Source: Methanobacteriota archaeon (lineage in GTDB: Archaea; Methanobacteriota; Methanobacteria; Methanobacteriales; Methanobacteriaceae). Taken from it: a DNA stretch of 22,468 bases. Each line of letters opens with the position of its first letter. Position 1 is the stretch's first letter. The notes beneath the pieces were generated by a model, which saw only the letters and a program-made list of their open reading frames with translations, was not told where the DNA came from and ran no database searches. This document shows positions 7,410 through 15,655 of the stretch, piece after piece. The position numbers were made by a program, and so were the translations under genes. Location: the NCBI GenBank assembly GCA_023436175.1, contig JAEZKE010000046.1, forward strand, positions 1-22,468. Reading direction: 5' to 3'.

Positions 7410-8384
7410 TTGTATCTAAAAATTAATGGATGTTATATCCTGAGAAAATTTGTAAAATCCAATGTAATTGTAAGTAAATGTATAAGTTTTGAGGCCTGCA
7501 GGTACAACGGACTTATAATTAAAAGTGATTTTGTTGAAAAACTCGAAGACCATGTTGATTTTTACCCAGTATGCCCCGAAGTTGAAATAGGTCTTGGAAT
7601 ACCTCGAGATCCAATAAGAATTATTGAGGTTGAAGGTAAATTAAGGCTTTATCAGCCAGCGACTGGACTTGATATAACCAATGAAATGAAAAAATTTATC
7701 GATGAATATCTGGATGAAACAGATGACATTGATGGTTTTATTTTAAAGAATAGATCTCCTTCATGCGGAATTAAAGCAGTTAAAGTTTATCAGGGTTTTG
7801 GAAATTCAAAAACAAAAAGTAGAGCTGGATTTTTTGGAAATGCAGTTTTAGAAAGATTTCCATATCTTGCTATTGAGGATGAGGGTCGTCTTAGAAATCT
7901 TAAAATAAGAGAAAACTTTTTAACCAAACTATATATATTAGCAGATTTTCGAAAGGTAAAAGAATCTAAAAGCCTTAAATAGCTTATTAAATTTCATTCA
8001 AATAATAAAATGCTTTTAATGGCCTATAATCAAGAAAATACGAGAAAATTGGAAGAATAGTTAGTAATTCTGATAAAAAAACATTTAAGGATTTAATTTC
8101 AAAATACCGAACATTTTTCTAGGATAGTATTTTAGATCCTCCACAAAATACAGCTAATATTAATGTTTTAATGCATGCTCTGGGTTATGATAGTAAAGAA
8201 CTAACACATAATGAGAAAGCTTTCTTCTTAGATTCAAAAATATAGAAATGGCATTTTTCCGTTATTTGTGTGTTTAAATATTTTAAAATCATGGATAATT
8301 CGCCTTAATAATGAATATTTAATGGATCAAACGTTCTTTGAGCCTTATCCTCAAGAATTAATCCCCAGTAATATAAATTACTAA
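7410..8384 (+). pseudogene. Decayed DUF523-DUF1722 fusion gene
   Basis: Residues from 7410 to the stop at 7980-7982 give a full DUF523 domain: VSKCISFEACRYNG near the start, YPVCPEVEIGLGIPRDP, and LKNRSPSCGIK. In the family this is often followed by a DUF1722 (YbgA-like) domain. Here that half is present but broken. After the in-frame TAG the same frame continues LIKFHSNNKMLLMAYNQENT. One base appears lost near 8051-8053, then the next frame gives RIVSNSDKKTFKDL, meets TAG at 8120-8122, and continues through NINVLMHALGYDSKEL. A second shift near 8240 leads to YRNGIFPLFV and MDQTFFEPYPQELI, closing at TAA 8384. The start is also poor: TTG 7410 with no ribosome site and no in-frame ATG. The DUF523 part might still be made as a 190-residue protein. 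What DUF523 and DUF1722 do is not established. Confidence 0.85.
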
Positions 8385-8444
8385 TATTATTGAGGTAAGT
8401 TTGAATTTCTTGTTTTTTTTCAGGTTTCTATTTAAAATAAAAAT

Positions 8445-10640
8445 TTAATTATTATACAGCTTCTCTTTAAAATCAATGATAAATTTGGTACCTTCATCTC
8501 TCTCCAGCTTAATACTACCTTTTATTTGATCTGTTAAACTAGTTACTAGCTGCATACCCAATGAATTTGTATTTTTAAAATCTAAGTCAGCAGGGAACCC
8601 TATACCATTATCTTTTATAATCAGCTGTAATTCATCTGCTTTTTTGTTAAAACTTACTGATATATTGCCTGTTTCTTTATCTGGGAATGCATACTTTAAG
8701 CTGTTGGTTACAATTTCATTTACGATCAAAGCTAAAGGAACTGAAGTATTAATATCTAAATCTATATCTCCTATGTCCATATTTAGTTTGATTCCAGGAG
8801 AAGTCTGGTAAGAATGGAGTAATTCTGTAGTTAAATTTCGGATATATTCACCAAAATTTATTTCTTTTAACTCATCGGACTTGTAAAGTTTCTCATGGAT
8901 CAGTGCCATTGATCTGGCTCTATTCTGGCTTTCTTTAAAAACATCTAACGCTTCTTTATCATTAATATAACGTGATTGTAAGTTTAACAGACTTGATATA
9001 ATGGTTAAATTATTTTTTGCCCGATGATGAATTTCCTTCATAAGAATTTCTTTTTCTTTGAGGGATGCTTTAAGACTTTCTTCTGCTTTTTTACGTTTAG
9101 ATGCTTCTAATCCTAAAGATATCAGATGAGCAAGTGAAGACGCAAAGTCCTGTTCTTCAAATTTCCAGTGTCTGGTTTTGAAAGTTTCATGGCAAAGTAC
9201 CCCTACTAATTCTCCTTCTAACCATATGGGGACATCCATCACAGAAAAAATACCGTTAGGTTTAAAGTAAGACTCGTTGAATTCAGAAGTATAATAATAT
9301 CCCTGGGCATTAGCCGCAGTTATATTATGAAATTTTTTAATAGCTTCAAAATAACGAGGATAACTATTTGATTCTATAACATAACCCTGTTTATGACTTT
9401 CTCCATTATAACAATCTTTACAAATAATCTTTGTTTTATCTGGGTTAAACAACCATATACTTACCTGATCGACATCAAGTGTTTTTAAAGATGCTCCAGT
9501 AATCGTTTGTAGGGCTTCAGGCATGTTAGACAAATCTTTTTGGGATAATTCCAGTAAAATTTCCTGTCTTTCGATTATTTGTTGAGTTAATAGGCTTTTG
9601 TGTAATTCCTTCTGCCTGATCTTTGTTATATCACTGCCAACGCATAACATTCCTAATTTTTGGGAACTGTAATTAATTGGGGCTATAGACATGAGAACAG
9701 GTATAAATCTTCCATTTTTAGCCTTCATAATCGTCTCAAAATTAGATATATTGTTTTCTGTAGCTTTGTATACTTTAAAAGTATTTAAATCCTCAGAAAA
9801 TATCATTTTCATATCTTTTCCATAAATTTCTGATTTTTCATAACCCAATAATCTTAATCCTACAGTATTAACGTTTTTAATTCTATTTTCCTTATCTATT
9901 AACACTGAAAAATTGGACATTGCAGAAACTATCTCGTCAGCAGCCATAGAAGGAGTTAATTGAGGGAGTCTATATCTTACAATTCCATAACATAATAATG
10001 CTATTCCTAAAGCAGCTACTGTATAAAATGATTCTGGAACCCGAATAGAAAATAAAGGAAGGATATTATCTGAAGATACACCAATTATTAAAGTAAAAGA
10101 TAATCCTAAAATGATATATTTAGCCAGCTTCTTTTCCCCATTATTTGATTTTCTGTAATGCAGGTAAGCTAAAAATATTGATACAGCTATAAGTATCGCT
10201 ATCCAAAGGTTACTTAAATTAAAAAGCAGTGGATCGAGTTGTATTGAATATGTCCAACCCCAATACTCTTTCACAATATTCACTGATGTTAAGTTAGATA
10301 TAATAAAGAATATTGAAATAATTAAAGAAGGCACGTATAGTAAAGAGAGAATTTTTATTTTATTTTCAGAGTTTAACCTGCCAGTGATAATTAAAACTAT
10401 ATGTAAAATAAGTGATGCTGCCACAGTCCATATAAAACTGGCAATGTACCATAAATTAGCTACATAATACGTTTCTGCTTGCCTATACCCAAATTCAAGG
10501 AATAATAAATAAGCAAGTATAAAACACATTAATGCAGTTAGTTGATTTAATCTGGTTTTTTTATTCTGGTAATAAATTAAATTGCCGAGAAAAATGCATA
10601 AAATGGAGGATAAAAGAGATATCAACGCATATATATTCAT
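8445..10640 (-). CDS. Membrane sensor histidine kinase, 7TM-PAS-GAF-HisKA_2-HATPase
   Basis: A 731-residue sensor kinase. Residues 1-225 hold seven hydrophobic helices of the N-terminal 7TM type. A PAS domain follows (about 232-345, MSNFSVLIDKENRIKNVNTVG), then a GAF domain (about 365-515), then a short coiled linker. The dimerisation/phosphoacceptor region is of the HisKA_2 type, EIHHRAKNNLTIISSLLNLQ, with His538 as the likely phosphorylation site. The ATPase domain has the N box VNEIVTNSLKYAF, G1 DNGIGFP and G2 NSLGMQL. All catalytic motifs are intact. GGAGG lies nine bases before ATG 10640. No response regulator is adjacent, so it is an orphan; its signal and partner are unknown. It is divergent from bioY. 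Confidence 0.93.
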   Translation of the reverse strand: MNIYALISLLSSILCIFLGNLIYYQNKKTRLNQLTALMCFILAYLLFLEFGYRQAETYYVANLWYIASFIWTVAASLILHIVLIITGRLNSENKIKILSLLYVPSLIISIFFIISNLTSVNIVKEYWGWTYSIQLDPLLFNLSNLWIAILIAVSIFLAYLHYRKSNNGEKKLAKYIILGLSFTLIIGVSSDNILPLFSIRVPESFYTVAALGIALLCYGIVRYRLPQLTPSMAADEIVSAMSNFSVLIDKENRIKNVNTVGLRLLGYEKSEIYGKDMKMIFSEDLNTFKVYKATENNISNFETIMKAKNGRFIPVLMSIAPINYSSQKLGMLCVGSDITKIRQKELHKSLLTQQIIERQEILLELSQKDLSNMPEALQTITGASLKTLDVDQVSIWLFNPDKTKIICKDCYNGESHKQGYVIESNSYPRYFEAIKKFHNITAANAQGYYYTSEFNESYFKPNGIFSVMDVPIWLEGELVGVLCHETFKTRHWKFEEQDFASSLAHLISLGLEASKRKKAEESLKASLKEKEILMKEIHHRAKNNLTIISSLLNLQSRYINDKEALDVFKESQNRARSMALIHEKLYKSDELKEINFGEYIRNLTTELLHSYQTSPGIKLNMDIGDIDLDINTSVPLALIVNEIVTNSLKYAFPDKETGNISVSFNKKADELQLIIKDNGIGFPADLDFKNTNSLGMQLVTSLTDQIKGSIKLERDEGTKFIIDFKEKLYNN

Positions 10641-11167
10641 TCTCAGAATCCTCCAAATTTAAATTCTCTCAAATTATAACAAAAGTGAATATTAGTCATA
10701 TATGCTTGTTTTTGTAATATTAACTTATATAACTTTTCTTTGATTTGTATAAACTTATGATTAATATATTTTCTCCCAATTCAGGTTATTATAATTATTA
10801 AAAAACATAACACGCAATTAATCAGTTTTTATAGGATATTATAATAAATAATGAGTTACAATTAAATTATTAAACACTTAAGCCCAAATATATTAATATA
10901 AAATTAATATAATGTTTATAAAGCTAATCAAAACATTTTAATCTATTTTAAACATCAGAATTCATTTACATCACTAAATCTGATTCTAACAAAGTATTTA
11001 TAATATCTAAATCTAATCAATAAAGGGAACAAAATACTCAGTTATGGAGTATTATTCACTTTGATATAGAATATGCACGGCTTTTTAATCAGTATTTTTT
11101 ATAATAAAATATACTTAAATATCATTACAGATATTTTTAGCAATGATCTTTAATCAGGAGGCAAATA
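10641..11167 (+). promoter_or_regulatory. Divergent control region between the histidine kinase and bioY
   Basis: This 527-base gap is very AT-rich and has no gene. It must hold the minus-strand promoter of the kinase (leftward) and the plus-strand promoter of bioY. Several TATA-like runs exist, for example around 10997-11004 and 11108-11118, but none can be singled out. An inverted repeat at 11033-11053 is listed separately. AGGAGG at 11156-11161 is the ribosome site of bioY. Confidence 0.5.
11033..11053 (+). promoter_or_regulatory. Inverted repeat upstream of bioY, possible operator
   Basis: AATACTC (11033-11039) and GAGTATT (11047-11053) form a perfect inverted repeat with a seven-base spacer, 115 bases before the bioY start. 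The spacing of about two half-sites per helical turn-and-a-half would suit a dimeric regulator. Biotin uptake genes are often controlled by the biotin ligase BirA, but I cannot show that this is a BirA site. Confidence 0.35.
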
Positions 11168-11830
11168 ATGCAAATATCGATGGCTAATAATTATTTCGAA
11201 AAGAGGTTCACCTTCTTTAAATGGCGTCATGACTCCTCATTTGTAAACAAAACAGTTTTAGCTTTAATAATGGCATGTATTACAGGGATCTCAGCCCAAG
11301 TAGTTATACCTATCCCATGGACTCCAGTACCAGTTACAGGCCAGACTTTCGCCGTGTTAATGGCAGGAATTGTCCTTGGCAGATACTGGGGTGGAATTAG
11401 TCAAGCACTGTATGTTGCAATAGGATTAATCGGAGTCCCATGGTTTGCAGGAATGAGTGGAGGCCCAGCTTCACTTTTATGTGCAAGTGGAGGATATCTA
11501 ATTGGGTTTATTATTATGTCTTTATTCCTCGGCCATTTCACTGACAAATATATCAGAGCAAGAAGTTTTACATCTATGCTTGGACTGATGTTTGTTGCAA
11601 ATTTCATCATGTTGTATGTTCCAGGAGTAATAGGTTTAGGAGCATGGATGAGTCTAAACGGTTTACAACCAACTCTATGGAATTTACTTGCAATGGGTGT
11701 TCTTCCATTTGTTATTGGAGATTTAGTAAAAATTGGAGGAGCAGCAGCATTAACCAAAGCTATTACCCCAAAAAAAGCTTTTGGTGAAGAAGTAGACATT
11801 AAAGAAGCTGCAAACTGGAGAATATTCTGA
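11168..11830 (+). CDS. bioY: BioY family biotin transporter, ECF S component
   Basis: A 220-residue membrane protein with about six hydrophobic helices. BioY signatures are present: PIPWTPVPVTGQTFAVLMAG (residues about 48-67), LGRYWGG, YVAIGLIGVPWFAG, GGPASLLCASGGYLIGF in the binding-site region, and the late PFVIGDLVKI. BioY binds biotin in the membrane and works alone at low rate or with an energy-coupling module (EcfA, EcfA', EcfT); none of those genes is in this window. The N-terminus has about 30 extra hydrophilic residues relative to a minimal BioY. AGGAGG six bases before ATG 11168 supports the start. Methanogens need biotin for pyruvate carboxylase. A DUF1284 gene follows after 48 bases and may be co-transcribed. 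Confidence 0.93.
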   Translation: MQISMANNYFEKRFTFFKWRHDSSFVNKTVLALIMACITGISAQVVIPIPWTPVPVTGQTFAVLMAGIVLGRYWGGISQALYVAIGLIGVPWFAGMSGGPASLLCASGGYLIGFIIMSLFLGHFTDKYIRARSFTSMLGLMFVANFIMLYVPGVIGLGAWMSLNGLQPTLWNLLAMGVLPFVIGDLVKIGGAAALTKAITPKKAFGEEVDIKEAANWRIF

Positions 11831-11878
11831 TAAATATCAAATATTCTAATTTTTTATTTTTAAACTATTTTTGATAAA

Positions 11879-12283
11879 ATGAAAATAAGAGCACATCACC
11901 TTTTATGTATGCAAGGATTTCAGGGATACGGATACAGTAAAGATTTCAGCAAAAATATGGCAGAAATAATTGAAATCATTAAAAATTTTCCTAAAAATAA
12001 AATAGAGATAATCGCAGAAACTGATGCAATCTGTACCTGTTGTCCATACAATATAAATGAAAAGTGCCATGAAAGTAAGGAATCCAATGAAAGAATCAGT
12101 GCAATGGATGTAAAAGTGCTTAAAAAATTAGGGATACTTTCAGGATCCATTTTTGAAGTAGATGAAATATTTCACATTACAAATAAAAAACTAAAAACAT
12201 ATTCCGACGTGGAAGATATATGTGGAGACTGTAAATGGAGTGAAAAATGTCTCTGGCTTATTTCAAAGCTTAAAACTAATTAA
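11879..12283 (+). CDS. DUF1284 family cysteine-rich protein
   Basis: A 134-residue soluble protein starting with the family hallmark MKIRAHHLLCMQGFQGYGYS. It carries nine or more cysteines in two clusters: CTCCPYNINEKC in the middle and CGDCKWSEKCLW near the C-terminus, together with His6, His7 and Cys10. These look like ligands for an iron-sulfur cluster or zinc (inference). Families with this arrangement, DUF1284, are common in methanogens and clostridia and have no established function. The gene begins 48 bases after bioY on the same strand, without an obvious ribosome site, so it may depend on bioY transcription. No frameshift or truncation is visible. Confidence 0.88.
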   Translation: MKIRAHHLLCMQGFQGYGYSKDFSKNMAEIIEIIKNFPKNKIEIIAETDAICTCCPYNINEKCHESKESNERISAMDVKVLKKLGILSGSIFEVDEIFHITNKKLKTYSDVEDICGDCKWSEKCLWLISKLKTN

Positions 12284-12409
12284 AATATCAATTATTATTT
12301 GATATAAGCTCTAATTATTTTTAAAATACAATCAAGTTTTTATTAAAATTAACTTAATTCATACAAATATTAATTTATTTTTCAATAAAAAATATGTATT
12401 TATACTAAT

Positions 12410-12691
12410 TCAATCAACGAATAATTTTATTTCCTTTGAATCATCTAATTCTTCTTTTAATCGCTTCATAATAACCATTACTTCATATAAACTCTTTTCT
12501 TTAACTAAATCTAAAAATTCAAATATCATTTCTGCATTTACTTTATTTTCATTTCGATATATATTGAAATCCTCAAGTGGAATGACTATAACATATTCTT
12601 CAGGACTTAGCTCACCAATAAAATCAGGGTGAAACTCAATATGGCCCTCTTTAATTTGACCCACTGTAAATCTATAAGGTAATTCAGCCAT
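12410..12691 (-). CDS. Small hypothetical protein, 93 residues
   Basis: A compact acidic protein that I do not recognise. The N-terminal half is beta-rich (RFTVGQIKEGHIEFHPDFIG, then EYVIVIPLED) and the C-terminal half is helical with many Glu and Lys (FEFLDLVKEKSLYEVMVIMK). It has no signal peptide, membrane segment or cysteine. The start ATG 12691 is preceded by GTGAT, a fair archaeal ribosome site. It is convergent with the DUF1284 gene and lies 107 bases downstream of the next minus-strand gene. The intergenic 12284-12409 is AT-rich with T-runs suited to termination from both sides. Confidence 0.65.
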   Translation of the reverse strand: MAELPYRFTVGQIKEGHIEFHPDFIGELSPEEYVIVIPLEDFNIYRNENKVNAEMIFEFLDLVKEKSLYEVMVIMKRLKEELDDSKEIKLFVD

Positions 12692-12798
12692 ATAATCACA
12701 TTAAGTATTTATTATTTTATCCAGGTTGTTATAATTTATTAATAATAGAAAGACATTTAAACTTTTATATTTTTTGTTTATAATTTCTTATTAATCAC

Positions 12799-13572
12799 TC
12801 AAAATTCAAAATATGGCTCATGAATAACAGAATTTAATAGATTTTCAGCAGATTGCATTTGTTCCGGGGTTCCACTAATTGCAAGCCCTATTGACCCTTC
12901 TGCTCCACTCACTCCACCACCTGCAACTTGTTCTACCTTTGCTCCAGTTAAAAAAGATATTGCTTCAATTTCGGTGAATATTTCTCCAGATACAGGGAGC
13001 AATCGTGGACCCTGCGTACCAGGGGCATTTAAGCGTAATGATAGCTCATTCAAGTCACCGTAAACACGTTTTTCCATCCCCACAGGGAGTATCAATCTAA
13101 CACGCCTCCCCACTACCGCTTGAAGAGCTGCACCTATGGTGCCTCCAAAGGGATCGCCGATGTAGATACCTGCCTGCTTGAGAGGCAAATTCAGGGCATT
13201 TGCACCTTTCAATATAACGTCACCCTCTTTAAGGTCATCCACAACATCAAAAATAGTAAGTCCCTTCTGCCAGATGCCATCTTTAATTACCACATCACCT
13301 TGAAATTCACTTTCATCTTTAGCACGGCCGGTACTGGTTACAGGCCCTCCTGGAGGAAGTACAATACCCCTGAAGAACCTTTTTCTTGAAAATTCTTTTA
13401 ATTGATCAACGATAGATAATATTTCCTCAGCTACATAACCATTGGTAGTTCCTGCAATTATTACCACAGTTCCAGATTCAAGGGATTCAGTTATAACAGG
13501 ATACTTTGCCAGAGCCTTAGCTATTAACCTTTTTCCAGCAGAGGGTGTGATCAAAAATTGTTTAATACTCAT
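12799..13572 (-). CDS. Conserved archaeal protein of unknown function, 257 residues
   Basis: A soluble protein with glycine-rich loops suggestive of nucleotide or phosphate binding: TVVIIAGTTNGYVAEEIL near residues 36-53, RGIVLPPGGP, GDPFGGTIGAALQAVVGRRV, and near the end GGGVSGAEGSIGLAISG. It begins MSIKQFLITPSAGKRLIAKA. I believe similar proteins occur widely in methanogens without an assigned function, but I cannot name the family. GGGAG eight bases before ATG 13572 supports the start. It is downstream of a HisG-like gene on the same strand, 126 bases apart, which may reflect co-transcription. It shows no cysteine or histidine cluster and no membrane segment. The codon use and intact frame mark it as a functional gene. 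Confidence 0.8.
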   Translation of the reverse strand: MSIKQFLITPSAGKRLIAKALAKYPVITESLESGTVVIIAGTTNGYVAEEILSIVDQLKEFSRKRFFRGIVLPPGGPVTSTGRAKDESEFQGDVVIKDGIWQKGLTIFDVVDDLKEGDVILKGANALNLPLKQAGIYIGDPFGGTIGAALQAVVGRRVRLILPVGMEKRVYGDLNELSLRLNAPGTQGPRLLPVSGEIFTEIEAISFLTGAKVEQVAGGGVSGAEGSIGLAISGTPEQMQSAENLLNSVIHEPYFEF

Positions 13573-13698
13573 CTGAATTTCTCCCAGGACATAAATAAAA
13601 ACTTATATCTCATCTATCAATTGGATTTACTTATTTGGCTGTAGATGGATTACTTTGCTCCTAAAAGAATCCATACATTCAACCATACTGTAAATTGA

Positions 13699-14688
13699 CT
13701 ATTTAACATATTGTTTGACGTTTTCACGGACAACTGCAGAAGCACCATAGCTTTTTATTCCCCGTAACATTGCAGGAAACTTAATTTTTGGAATTAAAAC
13801 ATTTACCTGAGAAAAGTTAGCTCCTTTTACTGCTGTAGGTTCATCAGAACAGAAGCCTTTTGATAGTAAAAATCCTTTGACTTCCTCCAATTTTTCAGTG
13901 GATATGTTGAATTTAACATCAAAATAACTTCTAGCTGTAATTGCTCCAAAAAGCTGCTCAAATATCATTTTCGCTTTTTCTGATTTCTTACCAAAACAGC
14001 TAGGACCTGCATACAGTCCTGCACTTGATTCCATTATTGTTTCTAAGATTTTAAGCCCTGCTTTTCTAAGACTGTTTCCAGTCTGAGTGTTGTCCACAAT
14101 CAGATCAGCACCTTTTGCTATGTAAACTTCAGTTGCACCGTCAGAATTTATAATTTGAACCTGCTCATTATCTCCATCTCTAATACCTCTTACCTGAACT
14201 AAGGGCTTGCTTTCACCAAAGATCTCTTTGTACCCCTCATTGTTCATGAAGTGCTGTCGGGTTAAGTTAGGATATTCAGTAAAGCAGAGTATTGGCTTTT
14301 TTCTATCCTTATTTGCTCTAAAGAACTCAGTGAGCGAATTATAAGGCGCTTCATTTGGTAGGGCTACTATAAGCCTTGTTTGACCATAATTAAGGTCGCC
14401 TATTTTTGTTATGAGATCCTCTCCGCTTTCTACAGATTCCTCCCGTACCCAATCTTCGCCTATGATGGCAATATCCACTATTTGCCTGTTCAGCTCTACG
14501 GGTGCACTTTGAGGCCTTGTTAAAAACGCTTTGATTTCAGGGTCGTTTATTATTGTGATTTCATTAGCTTCTTTACCAGGTTCATATCCCTTAACTTCAT
14601 AACCTGCATCAACGAATAACTGGTAAGTGTTTCCTCTATTTATATTGTTCAAGCTCCCTTTTGGGAGACCAAGTACTATTTTGTCCAT
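13699..14688 (-). CDS. HisG-like ATP phosphoribosyltransferase, long form
   Basis: A 329-residue protein with the layout of long-form HisG, which joins ATP to PRPP in the first step of histidine synthesis. Recognisable points are LGLPKGSL at the N-terminus, the region RPQSAPVELNRQIVDIAIIGEDWVREE (matching the usual Rp.DiP..V..G..DlGi.G.Dwv.E), and the PRPP loop ADLIVDNTQTGNSLRKAGLK. A C-terminal regulatory domain of about 80 residues follows. It is longer and more divergent than the HisG I know from this order, and no other his gene is close. It may be a paralogue with another substrate. There is no ribosome site; a TATA-like TTTATA lies close upstream, so it is probably leaderless. Confidence 0.75.
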   Translation of the reverse strand: MDKIVLGLPKGSLNNINRGNTYQLFVDAGYEVKGYEPGKEANEITIINDPEIKAFLTRPQSAPVELNRQIVDIAIIGEDWVREESVESGEDLITKIGDLNYGQTRLIVALPNEAPYNSLTEFFRANKDRKKPILCFTEYPNLTRQHFMNNEGYKEIFGESKPLVQVRGIRDGDNEQVQIINSDGATEVYIAKGADLIVDNTQTGNSLRKAGLKILETIMESSAGLYAGPSCFGKKSEKAKMIFEQLFGAITARSYFDVKFNISTEKLEEVKGFLLSKGFCSDEPTAVKGANFSQVNVLIPKIKFPAMLRGIKSYGASAVVRENVKQYVK

Positions 14689-14763
14689 AACTAAATAGTA
14701 TAAAAAAGAGTAATTAAAATTTTTCGATATAAGTTTAAATCCTTCTATAAAAAAAATAAAAAG

Positions 14764-15300
14764 TTACTGTATTTTGAGACTATTGAGAATAATATCAAAG
14801 TTCTGTCTTTCTTTATCAAAGTCTTTATCTGTAGCTTGGAGAAGTATTAAGTAAGTCTTTCCATTTTTCACGAAGTATATCTGTTCAAATCTCATATTTT
14901 GATTAGAATCTCCGTTTTTATATATAAATACATCTTTATATGCCTTTTTACCGTCTATTGTAAGTGTACCGTTGGAAATTTTTTTCCAGCCAGGAGTTTT
15001 ACTGTTTTCCATTTGATTAATTATTCCTTTTTCTGATAAACCATTGTTATTCATTATCTGTAGATTAAATTGTACACCGTTAAATGAGCTATCTTTGGAA
15101 ACAGAAATTGATTTACCTCCAGTCTGATTGTCATGAAAAGCAAACCAACCATTAGGGTAATTAAAACTAACATTATACTCAGAAAAACTACCATTACCAT
15201 TGCTCTTTATAAAATCGTTGATTGATGTACATCCCGATGATAAAACTATAAAAACTAAAATGACTATTGTTATCCCCATGTACCTGCCTGATATCCTCAA
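14764..15300 (-). CDS. PsbP-like secreted lipoprotein
   Basis: A 178-residue secreted protein. The signal region runs from Arg2 and Arg6 through the hydrophobic GITIVILVFIVL to a lipobox-like LSSGC, with Cys24 as the likely lipidated residue. The -3 position is Ser rather than the usual Leu. After a linker rich in Ser, Asn and Gly, the domain begins YNVSFNYPNGWFAFHD, the pattern of PsbP-related proteins, and continues to a C-terminal ILNSLKIQ. These proteins are frequent in Methanobacterium; their role is unknown. I prefer TTG 15300, which has GGTGAT just upstream and includes the positive charges of the signal, over ATG 15279. It follows HisG-like by 75 bases upstream on the same strand. Confidence 0.8.
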   Translation of the reverse strand: MRISGRYMGITIVILVFIVLSSGCTSINDFIKSNGNGSFSEYNVSFNYPNGWFAFHDNQTGGKSISVSKDSSFNGVQFNLQIMNNNGLSEKGIINQMENSKTPGWKKISNGTLTIDGKKAYKDVFIYKNGDSNQNMRFEQIYFVKNGKTYLILLQATDKDFDKERQNFDIILNSLKIQ

Positions 15301-15655
15301 TTAAATCACCAATTATGATGTCTTTATTGTGTTCATATAAGTATTGGGATTTTTATTCATAAACACAATTAACGGATTAAAATTAATATTTTAAAAATGA
15401 AAAATTCATTTTTTAAAAAGTGCATTATATTCACCAATGCATATAGCTGCGACGACTGATTTTCGGTAATTTTAATGATTTTTAGTTTATAGATCTTGAT
15501 GTATACCAACAAAGTTTTAGTTCGTTAAACCTTGATACTGAAACCACATGTTAGGATAATTATAATTTTTTTAAACTCAAGTTTAACTTCATTCATTGAC
15601 ACTGAAATTTAGTTATAAAAAAGAAATTTTTATTAAACAAGAATAGTATTGTTAT
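15301..15655 (-). other. Gene-free interval with a palindrome and one arm of a direct repeat
   Basis: This 355-base interval has no convincing reading frame. It holds a palindrome at 15393-15413 (AAAAATGAA/TTCATTTTT, loop AAA), like those elsewhere in the window, and the sequence 15513-15540 (AGTTTTAG then TTCGTTAAACCTTGATA) that recurs at 17690-17727 on the other side of the membrane-protein gene. The rest is AT-rich. Confidence 0.5.

Noticed and set aside
7980..7982. In-frame TAG read as pyrrolysine in the DUF523-DUF1722 gene
   Set aside because: Further frameshifts and another TAG follow, which readthrough cannot repair, and Methanobacteriales are not known to use pyrrolysine.
11401..11799. 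Long open frame antisense to bioY
   Set aside because: It lies wholly within the well-recognised bioY coding region, and its composition is that of a reverse-complement shadow.
12284..12409. Small gene between the DUF1284 gene and the 93-residue gene
   Set aside because: Only AT-rich sequence with frequent stops in all frames; better read as a shared termination zone.
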